Below, piece by piece: positions 15,990 through 24,303 of a DNA stretch of 37,759 nucleotides. This DNA comes from Saprospiraceae bacterium. GTDB taxonomy: Bacteria > Bacteroidota > Bacteroidia > Chitinophagales > Saprospiraceae. Under the pieces are notes generated by a model. The model saw only the letters and a list, made by a program, of their open reading frames with translations. It did not search any database and was not told where the DNA came from. Location: the NCBI GenBank assembly GCA_013140975.1, contig JABFRV010000137.1, positions 1 through 37,759 on the forward strand, written 5' to 3'. The translations under genes and the position numbers were made by a program. The first letter of the stretch is position 1. Each line of letters begins with the position of its first letter.

Positions 15990-16499
15990 TTACTTTAGTT
16001 TTATAAACGTCTCTTTTAAGCCAAGTTTTTGCAAATGCTTTAAAAGCTTTTCAGCATCTTTTCCGCCCTTCTCCGCGTGGTGCAATAATGTAAATCCATG
16101 TGGACCCTGCGAGTTCAAAAGACCTGGATATGCTTTCAGTAAAGCTTTTACAATATCTGTTTTTCCAAGCATTGTCAATACAAAAATGTCCGTTCTTGCA
16201 CCGAGTGAAATGAGAAAGTTTGCCATATCTTTCAGACCCATATGGCCTGCTGCGCCAAGCGCTGTTTCAAAATCACCGCCTCCCCAATCCCATGAAGCAT
16301 TTAAAAGCAATGGCTGCTCTTTTAGCATTTCTTTTACTTTGTCGAAATCTGAATGAGCAACTTTTACAAACTCCTTTACAATTTTCGGATCAATTTGTGC
16401 CGGCTTTTCCGTGTTCTGTGAAAAAACCAAGCTTGGAACTACACTAATTCCTGCTGAAAAAAGAAGTCCCTTTTTTAAAAAGTCCTTTCTTGAAGTCAT
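15990..16499 (-). CDS. Ankyrin-repeat protein with Tat-like signal
   Basis: Exported protein of 169 residues. The N-terminus SRKDFLKKGLLFSAGISVVP resembles a Bacteroidota Tat signal but has Arg-Lys instead of Arg-Arg, followed by a cleavage region (SLVFSQ). Residues about 45-160 form ankyrin repeats: FDKVKEMLKEQPLLLNAS, WDWGGGDFETALGAAGHMG, DMANFLISLGARTDIFVLTM, KTDIVKALLKAYPGLLNS and GFTLLHHAEKGGKDAEKLLK. It should bind a protein partner in the periplasm. The ASWDWGGGDFETALGAA segment is a feature of this subfamily as I recall it. It is a lone gene. Confidence 0.8.
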   Translation of the reverse strand: MTSRKDFLKKGLLFSAGISVVPSLVFSQNTEKPAQIDPKIVKEFVKVAHSDFDKVKEMLKEQPLLLNASWDWGGGDFETALGAAGHMGLKDMANFLISLGARTDIFVLTMLGKTDIVKALLKAYPGLLNSQGPHGFTLLHHAEKGGKDAEKLLKHLQKLGLKETFIKLK

Positions 16500-16643
16500 C
16501 TGTTTATTTTATTTAAAATACAAGTTGTTTATTTTGTTGGAATTACTTGATATAATGAACGATCACATGTATTAAAAATTGTCAACAGATGCTAGGTATG
16601 GAACAGACAAAATGTAATTGCTGGATTTTATTGCCTTTACTTA

Positions 16644-17591
16644 TCACACTTCCCACGACATAGCAACCTTTCCTCTTGTCCTCATTGATTCTATGTATCC
16701 AATGGCTTCGGGAATTTGAGAATAAGGATATATTTTTTCAATATGCGGCTTAAGCTTGCCCTCTTGAATAAGCTTGGCAAGAGTATTTAAATCTTCGGTA
16801 TTGGCTTTAGCAGTAAATAGTGTAAAAGGGAACTTGCTAAATGTATTTTTTACGACTACAGATATCATATGACCCAAAGTAGTAAAACCAATCATAACAG
16901 CACGTTTTCCGATTCGTTTATAATCATCATAATCTAGATTACCAATTGTATCAACCACTAAATCATGTAATTCATTATAGTGGTGCATATCCTCCTTATC
17001 ATATGCAATAACTTTGTCAGCACCCATCGATTTTACAAAATCTACGTTTTTACCGGAACAAACAGCTGTTACATGAGCCCCGTATGCTTTAGCAATTTGT
17101 AGAGCAAAATGACCAACACCTCCCGACGAACCATTAATCAGAACTGTTTCTCCTTCTTTTAGTTTTCCATAAGTAATTAATGACTGCAAGGCTGTTAATC
17201 CTGCTATTGGCATGCATGCCATTTCAGTATAACCTGCTCCATCAGGCATTAGTCCGCAAACATCTTCATGAGCACAGGCGTACTCTGCAAAAGCTGCTCC
17301 TAAAATCTCTCCAAATACTCGATCACCCACCTTAAATTTTGTAACACCCTGCCCTACTTCTTCAACAATGCCCGCAAAGTCAGCTCCAAGTATTGGATCT
17401 TTAGGCTTGAATAATCCGAAAGCGAATCTCGCCAAAAAAGGTTTTCCTCTTAGTATATGCCAATCTGCAGGGTTAACAGAATTTGCTTTGACTTTAACCA
17501 GCACATGCTTCTCTTTCAGAGTAGGCTTATCAACTTCTTCTAATCTGAGTACTTCAGGTCCACCGTATTTATGTTTTGTAATTGCTTTCAT
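16644..17591 (-). CDS. Zinc-free MDR oxidoreductase (quinone-reductase-like)
   Basis: NAD(P)H-dependent medium-chain dehydrogenase/reductase of 315 residues. The GroES-like domain opens with MKAITKHKYGGPEVLRLEEV and contains VKANSVNPADWHILRGK and PILGADFAGIVEEVGQGVT. The nucleotide-binding fold shows LINGSSGGVGHFALQIAKAY, AVCSGKNVDFVKSMGADKVI and KLKPHIEKIYPYSQIPEAIG. The Cys/His zinc ligands of alcohol dehydrogenases are absent, which places it with the quinone oxidoreductase/enoyl-reductase branch. The true substrate is unknown. It is monocistronic and of normal length. Confidence 0.92.
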   Translation of the reverse strand: MKAITKHKYGGPEVLRLEEVDKPTLKEKHVLVKVKANSVNPADWHILRGKPFLARFAFGLFKPKDPILGADFAGIVEEVGQGVTKFKVGDRVFGEILGAAFAEYACAHEDVCGLMPDGAGYTEMACMPIAGLTALQSLITYGKLKEGETVLINGSSGGVGHFALQIAKAYGAHVTAVCSGKNVDFVKSMGADKVIAYDKEDMHHYNELHDLVVDTIGNLDYDDYKRIGKRAVMIGFTTLGHMISVVVKNTFSKFPFTLFTAKANTEDLNTLAKLIQEGKLKPHIEKIYPYSQIPEAIGYIESMRTRGKVAMSWEV

Positions 17592-17923
17592 AATTTGATC
17601 TTTGTCTGTATGGATATTAGCTATAAAACGTTCCGTAAATAAAACATTGATATTATCAGATTTATTTGAATTTATTTGCTTCGTGAAATTTCATTAAGAA
17701 ATGATTTAATAATCAGAGATGAACAAATGTAAACAAATTACTGCCATTCAACTTATAATAAAGTTTTAATTCTAACGCAGAACAGATTGGCACAGGAAAT
17801 ACAATAAAAGTTGATGCAAGATAGAATATTGAACTAACCACTTCACCTGCCAGTGTTCCAATTTTCGAGAGTTCTCCAGCGTAGCTAACACTTCATTTTT
17901 TATGTCGCTACTTCATTCATTAT
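17592..17923. other. Spacer before the MDR gene
   Basis: No gene is visible. It holds GTAGCTAACA at 17881-17890, one of the recurrent CTAAC/CTAGC spacer motifs. No promoter box of good quality is seen for the MDR gene. Confidence 0.35.
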
Positions 17924-18043
17924 TTAAGGTTTCAATTTCCAAATTTTGTCTGAAAAATTTATGTATTCAGGAAGTGCTGCCGATCCATACCATGTAAATA
18001 CCTCATAGTCTAATATTCCGTTTCTTATGGCAAGGTCGGTTTT
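17924..18043 (-). pseudogene. Severed C-terminus of the DUF6265-YCII gene
   Basis: After the TAA at 18044-18046 the same minus-strand frame continues KTDLAIRNGILDYEVFTWYG, SAALPEYINFSDKIWKLKP and then stops (17924-17926). DYEVFTWYGSAALPEYI is the usual last strand of YCII-domain proteins of this subfamily, so the upstream gene lost it through one in-frame stop. Confidence 0.85.
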
Positions 18044-18787
18044 TTATAATTCCTTCGCTTCCTCAACTGATTTTAAATTGTTCAATATAAAAATTCCTCT
18101 ATAACTGTTTTCATTTTTACTTAGAGGTCCGGCTACGATTAGCTTACCTTCTTTAACCAAGCGGTTAATATTGTCCATATGCCCCCTAAAGCTTGAATTT
18201 ATTAAATCTTTATCGGTGGTATTGTTTGATCCTGTTTTAAGAATCACTAAAAAGTAACTCTTCATACCATAATCATCCCCTCCTAATTTGTTGGCTAATG
18301 ATTTGTTATAGTTTGGATTTACAATCTTGGAATCCTTTTGCTCTATATCATGAAACTGTTTTTGCATCTTATATGCAAACCCTTTTTGTTTTCCGTCTGA
18401 AACTTGTACAAATATTTCTGCGTCATTCAATTTTTGATACACAATTTTTTTAGGAAAATAATGCTTAGGGTTTTCAAAAATAAAAGTGCTATCAGTTTTC
18501 GTTAACTTAAAGCTTACTCCCTTTCCGCTATTCTGCTTAAGGACAGTTGCTGTATATATTACTTCATTCTTGGCTATTGTGATATCCAGGTATTCAGAAA
18601 TGAGCATTTGTGCGTCTTTCAATGTATAAGAAAATCCTTTCAATGCACTTTCATTGAGCTTATCCCAATGCTCATAAACTTCCTGGTTCTCCATTTTCCA
18701 CGTCCCTTGTAAAAATTCCGGATAACGTGTTTGCGCAAAAGCTAATTCCAGAATAAATAAAATCGATACAGTCAAAATATATTTCAT
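18044..18787 (-). CDS. DUF6265 plus YCII-domain secreted protein, C-terminally truncated
   Basis: Exported protein of 247 residues with signal peptide MKYILTVSILFILELAFAQ. Residues about 22-135 match DUF6265 (FLQGTWKMENQEVYEHWDK, ESALKGFSYTLKDAQML, a lipocalin-like barrel). Residues about 160-247 are a YCII domain (SYFLVILKTGSNNTTDKDLI, FRGHMDNINRLVKEGKLIVA, GPLSKNENSYRGIFILNNLK). The YCII His in FRGHM is present. The frame ends SVEEAKEL then TAA, in the middle of the domain; 39 family-typical residues follow in frame. The gene is therefore a recent pseudogene, or makes a shortened product. Fusion of the two domains is seen in Bacteroidota; function is unknown. Confidence 0.85.
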   Translation of the reverse strand: MKYILTVSILFILELAFAQTRYPEFLQGTWKMENQEVYEHWDKLNESALKGFSYTLKDAQMLISEYLDITIAKNEVIYTATVLKQNSGKGVSFKLTKTDSTFIFENPKHYFPKKIVYQKLNDAEIFVQVSDGKQKGFAYKMQKQFHDIEQKDSKIVNPNYNKSLANKLGGDDYGMKSYFLVILKTGSNNTTDKDLINSSFRGHMDNINRLVKEGKLIVAGPLSKNENSYRGIFILNNLKSVEEAKEL

Positions 18788-18885
18788 AATTTTTTCTTTT
18801 CGATAAGTGCAACAGTTTAATTTTCTTTCATTTCATCGTTATCGAGTCATTTAGAATGAACTACTTTGGTTTAAGTTACTTGAAG

Positions 18886-18933
18886 GGCAGGACTATTACA
18901 ATAAACTGTTTATTTATTATAAGTAGCCCCGCC
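18886..18933 (-). repeat. Long imperfect hairpin with G-U pairs and a bulge
   Basis: Arms 18886-18905 and 18913-18933 around a 7-base loop. On the minus-strand RNA 20 pairs form (GGCGGGGCUA against UAGUCCUGCC at the base), with three G-U wobbles and one bulged C. It lies 77 bases past the stop of the Cys-rich outer-membrane gene. No U run follows. It may be a terminator, an mRNA-end stabiliser, or a relic recombination site. Confidence 0.5.
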
Positions 18934-19009
18934 TTATCAGGAAAAGTTTTATAAATTCAATTCAGCCACCACACAACGAATCCGATTTTATAGCCAATGG
19001 TTATTTGAA

Positions 19010-19960
19010 TTAGAACGATTTTATAATCCCTAATCGGAGTCTAAATCCTGGGTCATTTTGTCTTCCGTTTAAATGATGTAAAATTGGTAATGAAAAGGTT
19101 AAAGGGAAACTCCAATTCTTGTATGAAAGGTTTGTTCCCAATGTTGCAAAACCCAAATAATAACCAGAATTTTCATCAACCTCATTTTCTTCTTTAATTT
19201 TGTCTAACCATTCTCCGTAGTATCCACCGAATATATGCCATCTAAAATTTGTCCTAGTCATTTGAGTAGTTGTGTCTATACTGCAAAAGTTATTAGCTCC
19301 ATTTATGCTGTACGAAAGTGATAGATTCTGAACGGAAATACTACCGTAATAATTATTCTCAAAACCAGTTGTGGTATGTTTGTAAAATCCACTTCCCTGT
19401 AAAGCCAAATTGTCCCAAAGTTTAGAAAAAGCAATTCCCGCTATTGGGTCAACCGAACCTGAACCAAGAACTACAGTAGTATTGTCAAAGTTAGAACCTT
19501 TTTGAATTCCTGTCGGGAGCTCAACACCCGCCTGCAAAGCCAAATTGAAATTATTATTACTAAACACATTAAATGTACTTAAAAGAATTAAGTCACCCAT
19601 CCCATTGTCGTTACCATTGTCTGTGTGCAGGAATGTATAAGGAAGGAATGCTGAAACAGTGACTTTGTCAGTAATACCATACCGAAGTCCCAAAGAACTA
19701 ATAAACATACTACTTAATAAAGTTTCTTCATTCGTTGTGTCTGCAGGTTCGTTATGTCCATGATGTCCGGCACCCTCTTTTATAGTACGGTAGTCGCCAT
19801 AGGCTTCTAATACCCACTGTTTTCTTTGCAAGGTTAGAATACCATTATTATAGTCGGCATTTGATGAAACTGCTCCAGCACCAGCGCAGCAGGCACATTG
19901 AGAATAAGCTTGAGTCGTTGCTACTATAGCAACAACCAATAATGAAAATATTTTTGTCAT
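19010..19960 (-). CDS. Outer-membrane protein with Cys/His-rich N-terminus
   Basis: Envelope protein of 316 residues. After signal peptide MTKIFSLLVVAIVATTQAYS the mature N-terminus is QCACCAGAGAVSS, and a His patch (AGHHGHNEPAD) lies near residue 63, both able to bind soft metals. The rest is a beta-barrel: LGLRYGITDKVTVSAFLPYT, GMGDLILLSTFNVF, LALQAGVELPTGIQKG, SVDPIAGIAFSKLWDNLALQ, ending in a Phe (RLRLGIIKSF), typical of outer-membrane barrels. The pattern resembles the transporter/phenol-degradation MetA-like barrel class. Paired with the Cys-containing gene 70 bases upstream; a role in copper or other metal handling is inference. Confidence 0.78.
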   Translation of the reverse strand: MTKIFSLLVVAIVATTQAYSQCACCAGAGAVSSNADYNNGILTLQRKQWVLEAYGDYRTIKEGAGHHGHNEPADTTNEETLLSSMFISSLGLRYGITDKVTVSAFLPYTFLHTDNGNDNGMGDLILLSTFNVFSNNNFNLALQAGVELPTGIQKGSNFDNTTVVLGSGSVDPIAGIAFSKLWDNLALQGSGFYKHTTTGFENNYYGSISVQNLSLSYSINGANNFCSIDTTTQMTRTNFRWHIFGGYYGEWLDKIKEENEVDENSGYYLGFATLGTNLSYKNWSFPLTFSLPILHHLNGRQNDPGFRLRLGIIKSF

Positions 19961-20030
19961 TTTTGTTTACATTTATTTTGAACATAAAAAATTTAGCCCT
20001 CCGAAATATCGGATAGCTATTAAATAGGTT

Positions 20031-20423
20031 TTATATGTCAAATAAATTTGGTGGTCTGAAGAGTGCATTTTTATATCCCGTTAAAAGATTCAGAACATTA
20101 TAAATTGGAGTTAACTTATCTTCTACAACCATATAGTTTGCAAAACTCCAATTGTAATTTTGCAGCACAAAAAGGTCAACTGATTTCAATTTAAATATAG
20201 CGAGAGGGATGCTCCTATTGCCCTTATGCGCCTCATCTGCTGCTTTAAGTTTTTTGTATAAGTAACACTTACCGTTACAGCGCTTTTGAGGTTTGTCCTT
20301 GTTTTCGCAATATGTGTTTGTAATGTAACTTTGGTTTGCTTTCCAATAAATAACAAACACTGTCTTGAATATTGTCTGCCAAGTCAGAAGGAATAACACC
20401 AATATGGAAATCAACTGTCTCAA
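20031..20423 (-). CDS. Small membrane-anchored protein with CxGKC motif
   Basis: Protein of 130 residues. One N-terminal helix (MRQLISILVLFLLTWQTIFK) anchors it, followed by the conserved segment YCENKDKPQKRCNGKCYLYK (Cys at about 38, 48 and 52) and KKLKAADEAHKG. The short family with CENK...CNGKCYL is widespread in Bacteroidota, usually beside metal-related outer-membrane genes as far as I recall, and has no proven function. It is first in a two-gene unit with the Cys-rich barrel at 19010. A -7 box lies only 9 bases upstream of the ATG, so the mRNA may have a very short leader. Confidence 0.75.
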   Translation of the reverse strand: MRQLISILVLFLLTWQTIFKTVFVIYWKANQSYITNTYCENKDKPQKRCNGKCYLYKKLKAADEAHKGNRSIPLAIFKLKSVDLFVLQNYNWSFANYMVVEDKLTPIYNVLNLLTGYKNALFRPPNLFDI

Positions 20424-20431
20424 ACTGCCTG

Positions 20432-20439
20432 CAAAGTTA
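20432..20439 (-). promoter_or_regulatory. -7 box upstream of the CxGKC gene
   Basis: The minus strand reads TAACTTTG, an exact TAnnTTTG match, 9 bases before the ATG at 20423. No clear TTTG lies at the -33 position, so strength is uncertain. Confidence 0.4.
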
Positions 20440-20529
20440 ATAATTTATCGGATATTTTTAACATTGGCGAGAAAGGTTGACAGATTTACCATCGTATAAA
20501 TGAGGCATAATTGCAGATATGTAAATTTA

Positions 20530-20664
20530 TCAGTTCTTAATAGTTAATGATTCTAAGAATAGCTCAATTATTTCTTTATCTTCCTTAAAATGATCGTTTA
20601 ACAACATTGTCACAATGATTATGCCCTCATCTTTTTCACCGTAAGTAGCAACCGTATATACTTG
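20530..20664 (-). pseudogene. Severed C-terminus of the secreted protein at 20665
   Basis: After TAA at 20665-20667 the same frame continues QVYTVATYGEKDEGIIIVTM, LLNDHFKEDKEIIELFLESL, TIKN and stops in TGA (20530-20532). A beta-strand pair followed by an amphipathic helix ending the protein is what the truncated gene lacks. One base change would join the two into 205 residues. Confidence 0.8.
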
Positions 20665-21147
20665 TTATTCGTCTTTATATGTTAAGGTGGCCTGAATACC
20701 TTCAATTACTTGACCACTTTTTAGTTTTTTCTTGAACTCCTTCTCAGATTTCGAATAACCATAATTCATACTTTCTTTTGTAATCTCCTTCAACATTAAT
20801 TCTGTCAAGCTACTTGGGTTCATAGTCTTATTTTTTTGAATCAAAAAACCAGTCCCAGTAGATTTTAAAATCACACATTGTTCAATCCCCTTTTCAATTT
20901 TTGTGTTTGAAACACTTAGCGACTTTTCATAGCTAAAAGAAATCAAATCATCTGAATAGGTTAAAACATCAGGCTGTATAATACTCATTTTCAACTCTTC
21001 ACCTGAACTCGTCTTGTAGTTAAACTCCATATTAAGGTTAACTTGAATGGAATCATTATTTATTACTAAAATAAAATTTCCTTGATTTTGGGCAAAAATT
21101 AATGAGTTAACAAACATTAGTATTGCGGTCAAAATTGATTTTATCAT
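20665..21147 (-). CDS. Small secreted protein, truncated by in-frame TAA
   Basis: Exported protein of 160 residues as it stands, with signal peptide MIKSILTAILMFVNSLIFAQ. The mature part looks like a single alpha/beta domain (FILVINNDSIQVNLNMEFNY, LKMSIIQPDVLTYSDDLISF, IEKGIEQCVILKSTGTGFLI, SLTELMLKEITKESMNYGYS, VIEGIQATLTYKDE). The stop falls inside an antiparallel beta pattern and 44 more plausible residues follow in frame, giving a protein that recalls PsbP/DUF1795-like folds (inference). Treat as a likely pseudogene. It is a lone gene. Confidence 0.7.
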   Translation of the reverse strand: MIKSILTAILMFVNSLIFAQNQGNFILVINNDSIQVNLNMEFNYKTSSGEELKMSIIQPDVLTYSDDLISFSYEKSLSVSNTKIEKGIEQCVILKSTGTGFLIQKNKTMNPSSLTELMLKEITKESMNYGYSKSEKEFKKKLKSGQVIEGIQATLTYKDE

Positions 21148-21302
21148 TTATCTGTTTTTTATATTTTGTATAACAGTTTACAGGTATGCTTCTTAGCAGC
21201 TTAAGATCACTAAGTTGTCAATAGTCGCCAAGGTCTATTAAATGCACCATCATTAATATTCACACATACCCTTCCATAACACAAAGATGTTGTTATCTCC
21301 GA

Positions 21303-22103
21303 TTATTCTTTCACCACTTTAATTGCCTTTATTAATTGCTCATTTTTGTCTGCAAGTAAAAGGAAGTACATACTTGATGCCTGGCTTGAAATGTCAATAG
21401 TATTTGTGTTTAGCTTTTTAGTGATTACTCTACCATTCAAGTCAGTTAAACTAACATTATAATCTATTGAAAGAAATATTATACCTGGCGTTGGGTTAGG
21501 ATATGCTCTTACATCTGATTTACTATCAACAATCACCTTCTCAATGTTCAACAATTCAACATCCAGTTTAAATAGTTGTCGATCGCCTTCTGTTTTTATT
21601 GCAGAAAAATAGATATTTGATGTTTGCGGATCTTTTGTAAAGTCCTGCATATAACTTGACGAAAAACCTGTTCTTATGTCTTCCAACAATGTGAGCTCTC
21701 CGTTATTCGTATTAAAAAGGTAAGGCTCTCGTCCATGTTCACCATCGTTAATACTTAATAAATGATAATTATCTTTCAATTTTTGTACAAAATTACCTAT
21801 GGAACTATTTATCTGGGATTGCATTTCGTTCATTACCTCAAACTCATCTGTAGGATATGTATATTTTTCGAATATTAATTTGCTCATTACATCTTTATAA
21901 ATAAGAACACTGAACTCATCTTCTTCCATCACTCCAATAAGTTGTTCAACTCTTCCACTTGGTGTAATTTTTTTTGGTTCTACATCAAACGAAAAGATAT
22001 AAGTATCATATAAAGATGCATTTCTAACTTCTACAAATGATATCCTATCAGATTTGTACCAGAAGAAGTTTTGGTAATACAAAAGGCCATTATCAAGAAT
22101 CAA
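21303..22103 (-). CDS. T9SS-sorted ELW-repeat-like protein, 5' end degraded
   Basis: Open frame of 266 residues with no ATG; TTG at 22103 is the first possible start and leaves no signal peptide. Residues about 115-180 resemble ELWxxDGT-type repeats (LLSINDGEHGREPYLFNT, TLLEDIRTGFSSSYMQDF). The C-terminal 75 residues are a clear Por-secretion sorting domain (SDVRAYPNPTPGIIFLSIDY, VSLTDLNGRVITKK, ASSMYFLLLADKNEQLIKAI). A protein with this C-terminus needs an export signal, and one can be seen in pieces upstream (next entry), so the gene is probably dead or misassembled. The function of the intact form is unknown. Confidence 0.7.
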   Translation of the reverse strand: MILDNGLLYYQNFFWYKSDRISFVEVRNASLYDTYIFSFDVEPKKITPSGRVEQLIGVMEEDEFSVLIYKDVMSKLIFEKYTYPTDEFEVMNEMQSQINSSIGNFVQKLKDNYHLLSINDGEHGREPYLFNTNNGELTLLEDIRTGFSSSYMQDFTKDPQTSNIYFSAIKTEGDRQLFKLDVELLNIEKVIVDSKSDVRAYPNPTPGIIFLSIDYNVSLTDLNGRVITKKLNTNTIDISSQASSMYFLLLADKNEQLIKAIKVVKE

Positions 22104-22179
22104 TTTTTTCTTTAGGCATTTTTTTTTGCTACAAGCTTACTACGAACAAAGAAGGGAATAAAGAAGTGAATTTATTTAT
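22104..22179 (-). pseudogene. Broken export signal of the T9SS gene at 21303
   Basis: Directly upstream the minus strand gives ACSKKKCLKKK in the frame of the gene, closed by TAA at 22137-22139. In the next frame it gives ATA-NKFTSLFPSLFVVSL from 22179. Joined, these make a lipoprotein-style signal (NKFTSLFPSLFVVSL / ACSKKK), so the start seems to have mutated from ATG to ATA and one indel separates the frames. Confidence 0.5.
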
Positions 22180-22451
22180 GGGGTTGAATAGCGATTGGCC
22201 ATCTTTAACCACAACTGTTAGTTAATTGCACTCACTTTCATATTGTGATCAATACCCAAAAATATTAATTTCTTTTAATTTTACTGGTATACCTACGTGT
22301 TTTTTACCAACTATTCAATATGGAATTATCTCGACAATCTTCGGGATTGAGTTTATTACAGTCAGTCCCACTATTGCCAATAAAATGCTAGCGGATGTCT
22401 TTCTGTCCACTGTATGTCGCGATGTTTACTTATAATCGTTGTCGCTTTTTA
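22180..22451. other. Spacer with CTAGCGG motif
   Basis: No supportable gene; short open frames on both strands match nothing known. GCTAGCGG is at 22387-22394, followed by CGCGATG and ATAATCGTTGTCGC, similar to other spacers in this window. Confidence 0.3.
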
Positions 22452-23414
22452 TTATTTAAATGTCTTCGGAACACTTGGGTCTGCGACAATAATGTAGTCC
22501 CCAAGATGTTTATGTTTGCTCCAATCAATATTTGGAAATGAATCATCTGTTAATGCTGAAATGATGAGTGATTTCGTTTCCGGACGATACTTCTTTAGCT
22601 GTGTTGCAATGGCAAATCCTTCGTCACTATGAAATCGTCCATTAACCTGCATCACTTTTTTCTGCCTATTTTCTTTCAAATACTCTGAAATAGAATATGC
22701 CATAGTTGCATCCCAAAGAGATTGACCTAATATTAAATTAAATCCCCCCATAGGCATAATTGCAGGCATTTTTTTTACAGATGTATCAGAAACCGAAGAT
22801 GCATCGTGCGAAGTGAGCGCCATAAGTTTTTCATAATATCTTCCTGAAGCAGTATCATAAGGCAATGGAGCAAAATATTTTTTTGATTCATCAGATAATT
22901 CCATTAATGCGTTTTGTCCTTTCCTGCCTGCAAGATTAGTGTATCGGGTAGGTGCATTGGCACAAATTATATTCAAATTGTTGCTCTTTGCAAATTCAAC
23001 CATAGATTTATAATCTTTATAGTTACTCCAAATACGCGCATCTTTAGTAAAATGTTTGTCCCGAATATATCCTTTAAGATATTCATTCATTACTGGCTGC
23101 ACATCTCTGTCAAACATTTCCATTGAAAGTGCAATGTCGTTGGAAAATTTCTGGTACATTATTTCAAACATTTTGTTTTCAAGATAATGTGCTACAGAGT
23201 CATTATGCTCTTCACCAAAGAAAAGAACATCATAATTCTTCATATCCTCAGAAATGTCGTTAAGGCTTACTTCTTTGTCTGTTTTTACTGAGTATATTTT
23301 ATAGTTCTTTTCTGTAACCTGTCCAACCGATTGAAAGCAGATAATTAAAAAAGGACAGATTAAAAAAATTCTGATAAAATTGACTATGCTTGATTTAATG
23401 AGTTGAAATGTCAT
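22452..23414 (-). CDS. ChaN-family (haem-binding uptake / Tiki-like) protein
   Basis: Exported protein of 320 residues with an N-terminal hydrophobic signal (IRIFLICPFLIICFQSVGQ). The ChaN domain fills residues about 40-310: DVLFFGEEHNDSVAHYLENK with the GExH active/ligand motif, ALSMEMFDRDVQPVMNEYLK, RIWSNYKDYKSMVEFAKSNN, IICANAPTRYTNLAGRKG, and the second motif VMQVNGRFHSDEGFAIATQL. The family was linked to haem binding in Campylobacter and is related in fold to EreA/TIKI proteins, so a metal-dependent hydrolase is also possible. Short insertion with SHDASSVSDT near 203. A lone gene of usual length. Confidence 0.9.
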   Translation of the reverse strand: MTFQLIKSSIVNFIRIFLICPFLIICFQSVGQVTEKNYKIYSVKTDKEVSLNDISEDMKNYDVLFFGEEHNDSVAHYLENKMFEIMYQKFSNDIALSMEMFDRDVQPVMNEYLKGYIRDKHFTKDARIWSNYKDYKSMVEFAKSNNLNIICANAPTRYTNLAGRKGQNALMELSDESKKYFAPLPYDTASGRYYEKLMALTSHDASSVSDTSVKKMPAIMPMGGFNLILGQSLWDATMAYSISEYLKENRQKKVMQVNGRFHSDEGFAIATQLKKYRPETKSLIISALTDDSFPNIDWSKHKHLGDYIIVADPSVPKTFK

Positions 23415-23697
23415 ATTTATTATTTTGATTGGTTTATAATACTATGTCGTCTTAAGGGTTTTAGATAACGTTTTTCAGCATCCCTAAGCAGGCTACTTCT
23501 GGCACTGCTTTTCAATATTTCACTGAACTTTCTTCAATCACAAATCTACAACAATCTAATGAACCACCAAATAATGATAGATCCTGTCGGCACTCAGTCA
23601 GACTGCTTGATTTAATTGGCAATATGAGCAGCATAGTCGCAATTCTTTGTCTGATAGTCTAGTATTAAAAATCCGGTAAAGCCTTACGTAAGTTCTA

Positions 23698-24303
23698 TTA
23701 AGCGTCTATTATTTGAGAAATAACTTCTGATGATTGATAACCAAATAATGACTTTTTCATCTCTTTGTTATTGTCGAACACAACAAATGAAGGCGTACCT
23801 TGGAGTTGATTTAATGTAAATGTTTTTCCAAAAAATTCAAACGAAGTGTAATAGTGTATAACTTTTTCTTGCAGCGCTTTCTTTTCCCATTCAGGCCAAA
23901 TATCATAGTTAGGATTGCTTTTACAAATAAGCTCTATGTTTTCTTTAGTTAAATAAGCCTTTGGAGTCATAATTTCATCAAATGCTACTGAGAAATTTAC
24001 AGGATGTGGGTAGTTGTAAACTCCATTCGAGGCAAAATATTTTTTCGTCTCACCGACCATTTCTTTTTGTTGCAATAGTTTTAAGGTATTTTCTGAAGTG
24101 TTTTTATCAAAGTCTTCAAAACAAGTTGAAATTCCTATAAAACCAATTTTTTCTCCATACTTCTCAACCAATTCATTCATTACCGGAATTCCATACATAA
24201 AACAGCCGGGGCAGTTTACTTGAAAAACAAAAGCTACATTAATTTCTTTTAGCTCGAAATCACCTTGCAGCATTTGCCCAATATGAGCATGAAATACTTG
24301 CAT
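23698..24303 (-). CDS. Thioredoxin-like (TlpA/AhpC fold) protein
   Basis: Redox protein of 201 residues with no signal peptide. The thioredoxin fold shows NVAFVFQVNCPGCFMYGIPV with a CPGC active site at about residues 34-37, then IGFIGISTCFEDFDKNTSEN and a cis-Pro region LQGTPSFVVFDNNKEMKKSL. An insertion of about 90 residues between the two halves is rich in aromatic and charged residues (YNYPHPVNFSVAFDEIMTPK, YDIWPEWEKKALQEK). It overlaps the preceding DUF2024 gene by one base (TAATG), so the two are cotranscribed. A cytoplasmic thiol reductase or peroxiredoxin-like role is likely; the partner is unknown. Confidence 0.85.
   Translation of the reverse strand: MQVFHAHIGQMLQGDFELKEINVAFVFQVNCPGCFMYGIPVMNELVEKYGEKIGFIGISTCFEDFDKNTSENTLKLLQQKEMVGETKKYFASNGVYNYPHPVNFSVAFDEIMTPKAYLTKENIELICKSNPNYDIWPEWEKKALQEKVIHYYTSFEFFGKTFTLNQLQGTPSFVVFDNNKEMKKSLFGYQSSEVISQIIDA

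Noticed and set aside
22226-22435. Plus-strand open frame of 69 codons
   Set aside because: It matches no family and lies over a spacer motif.
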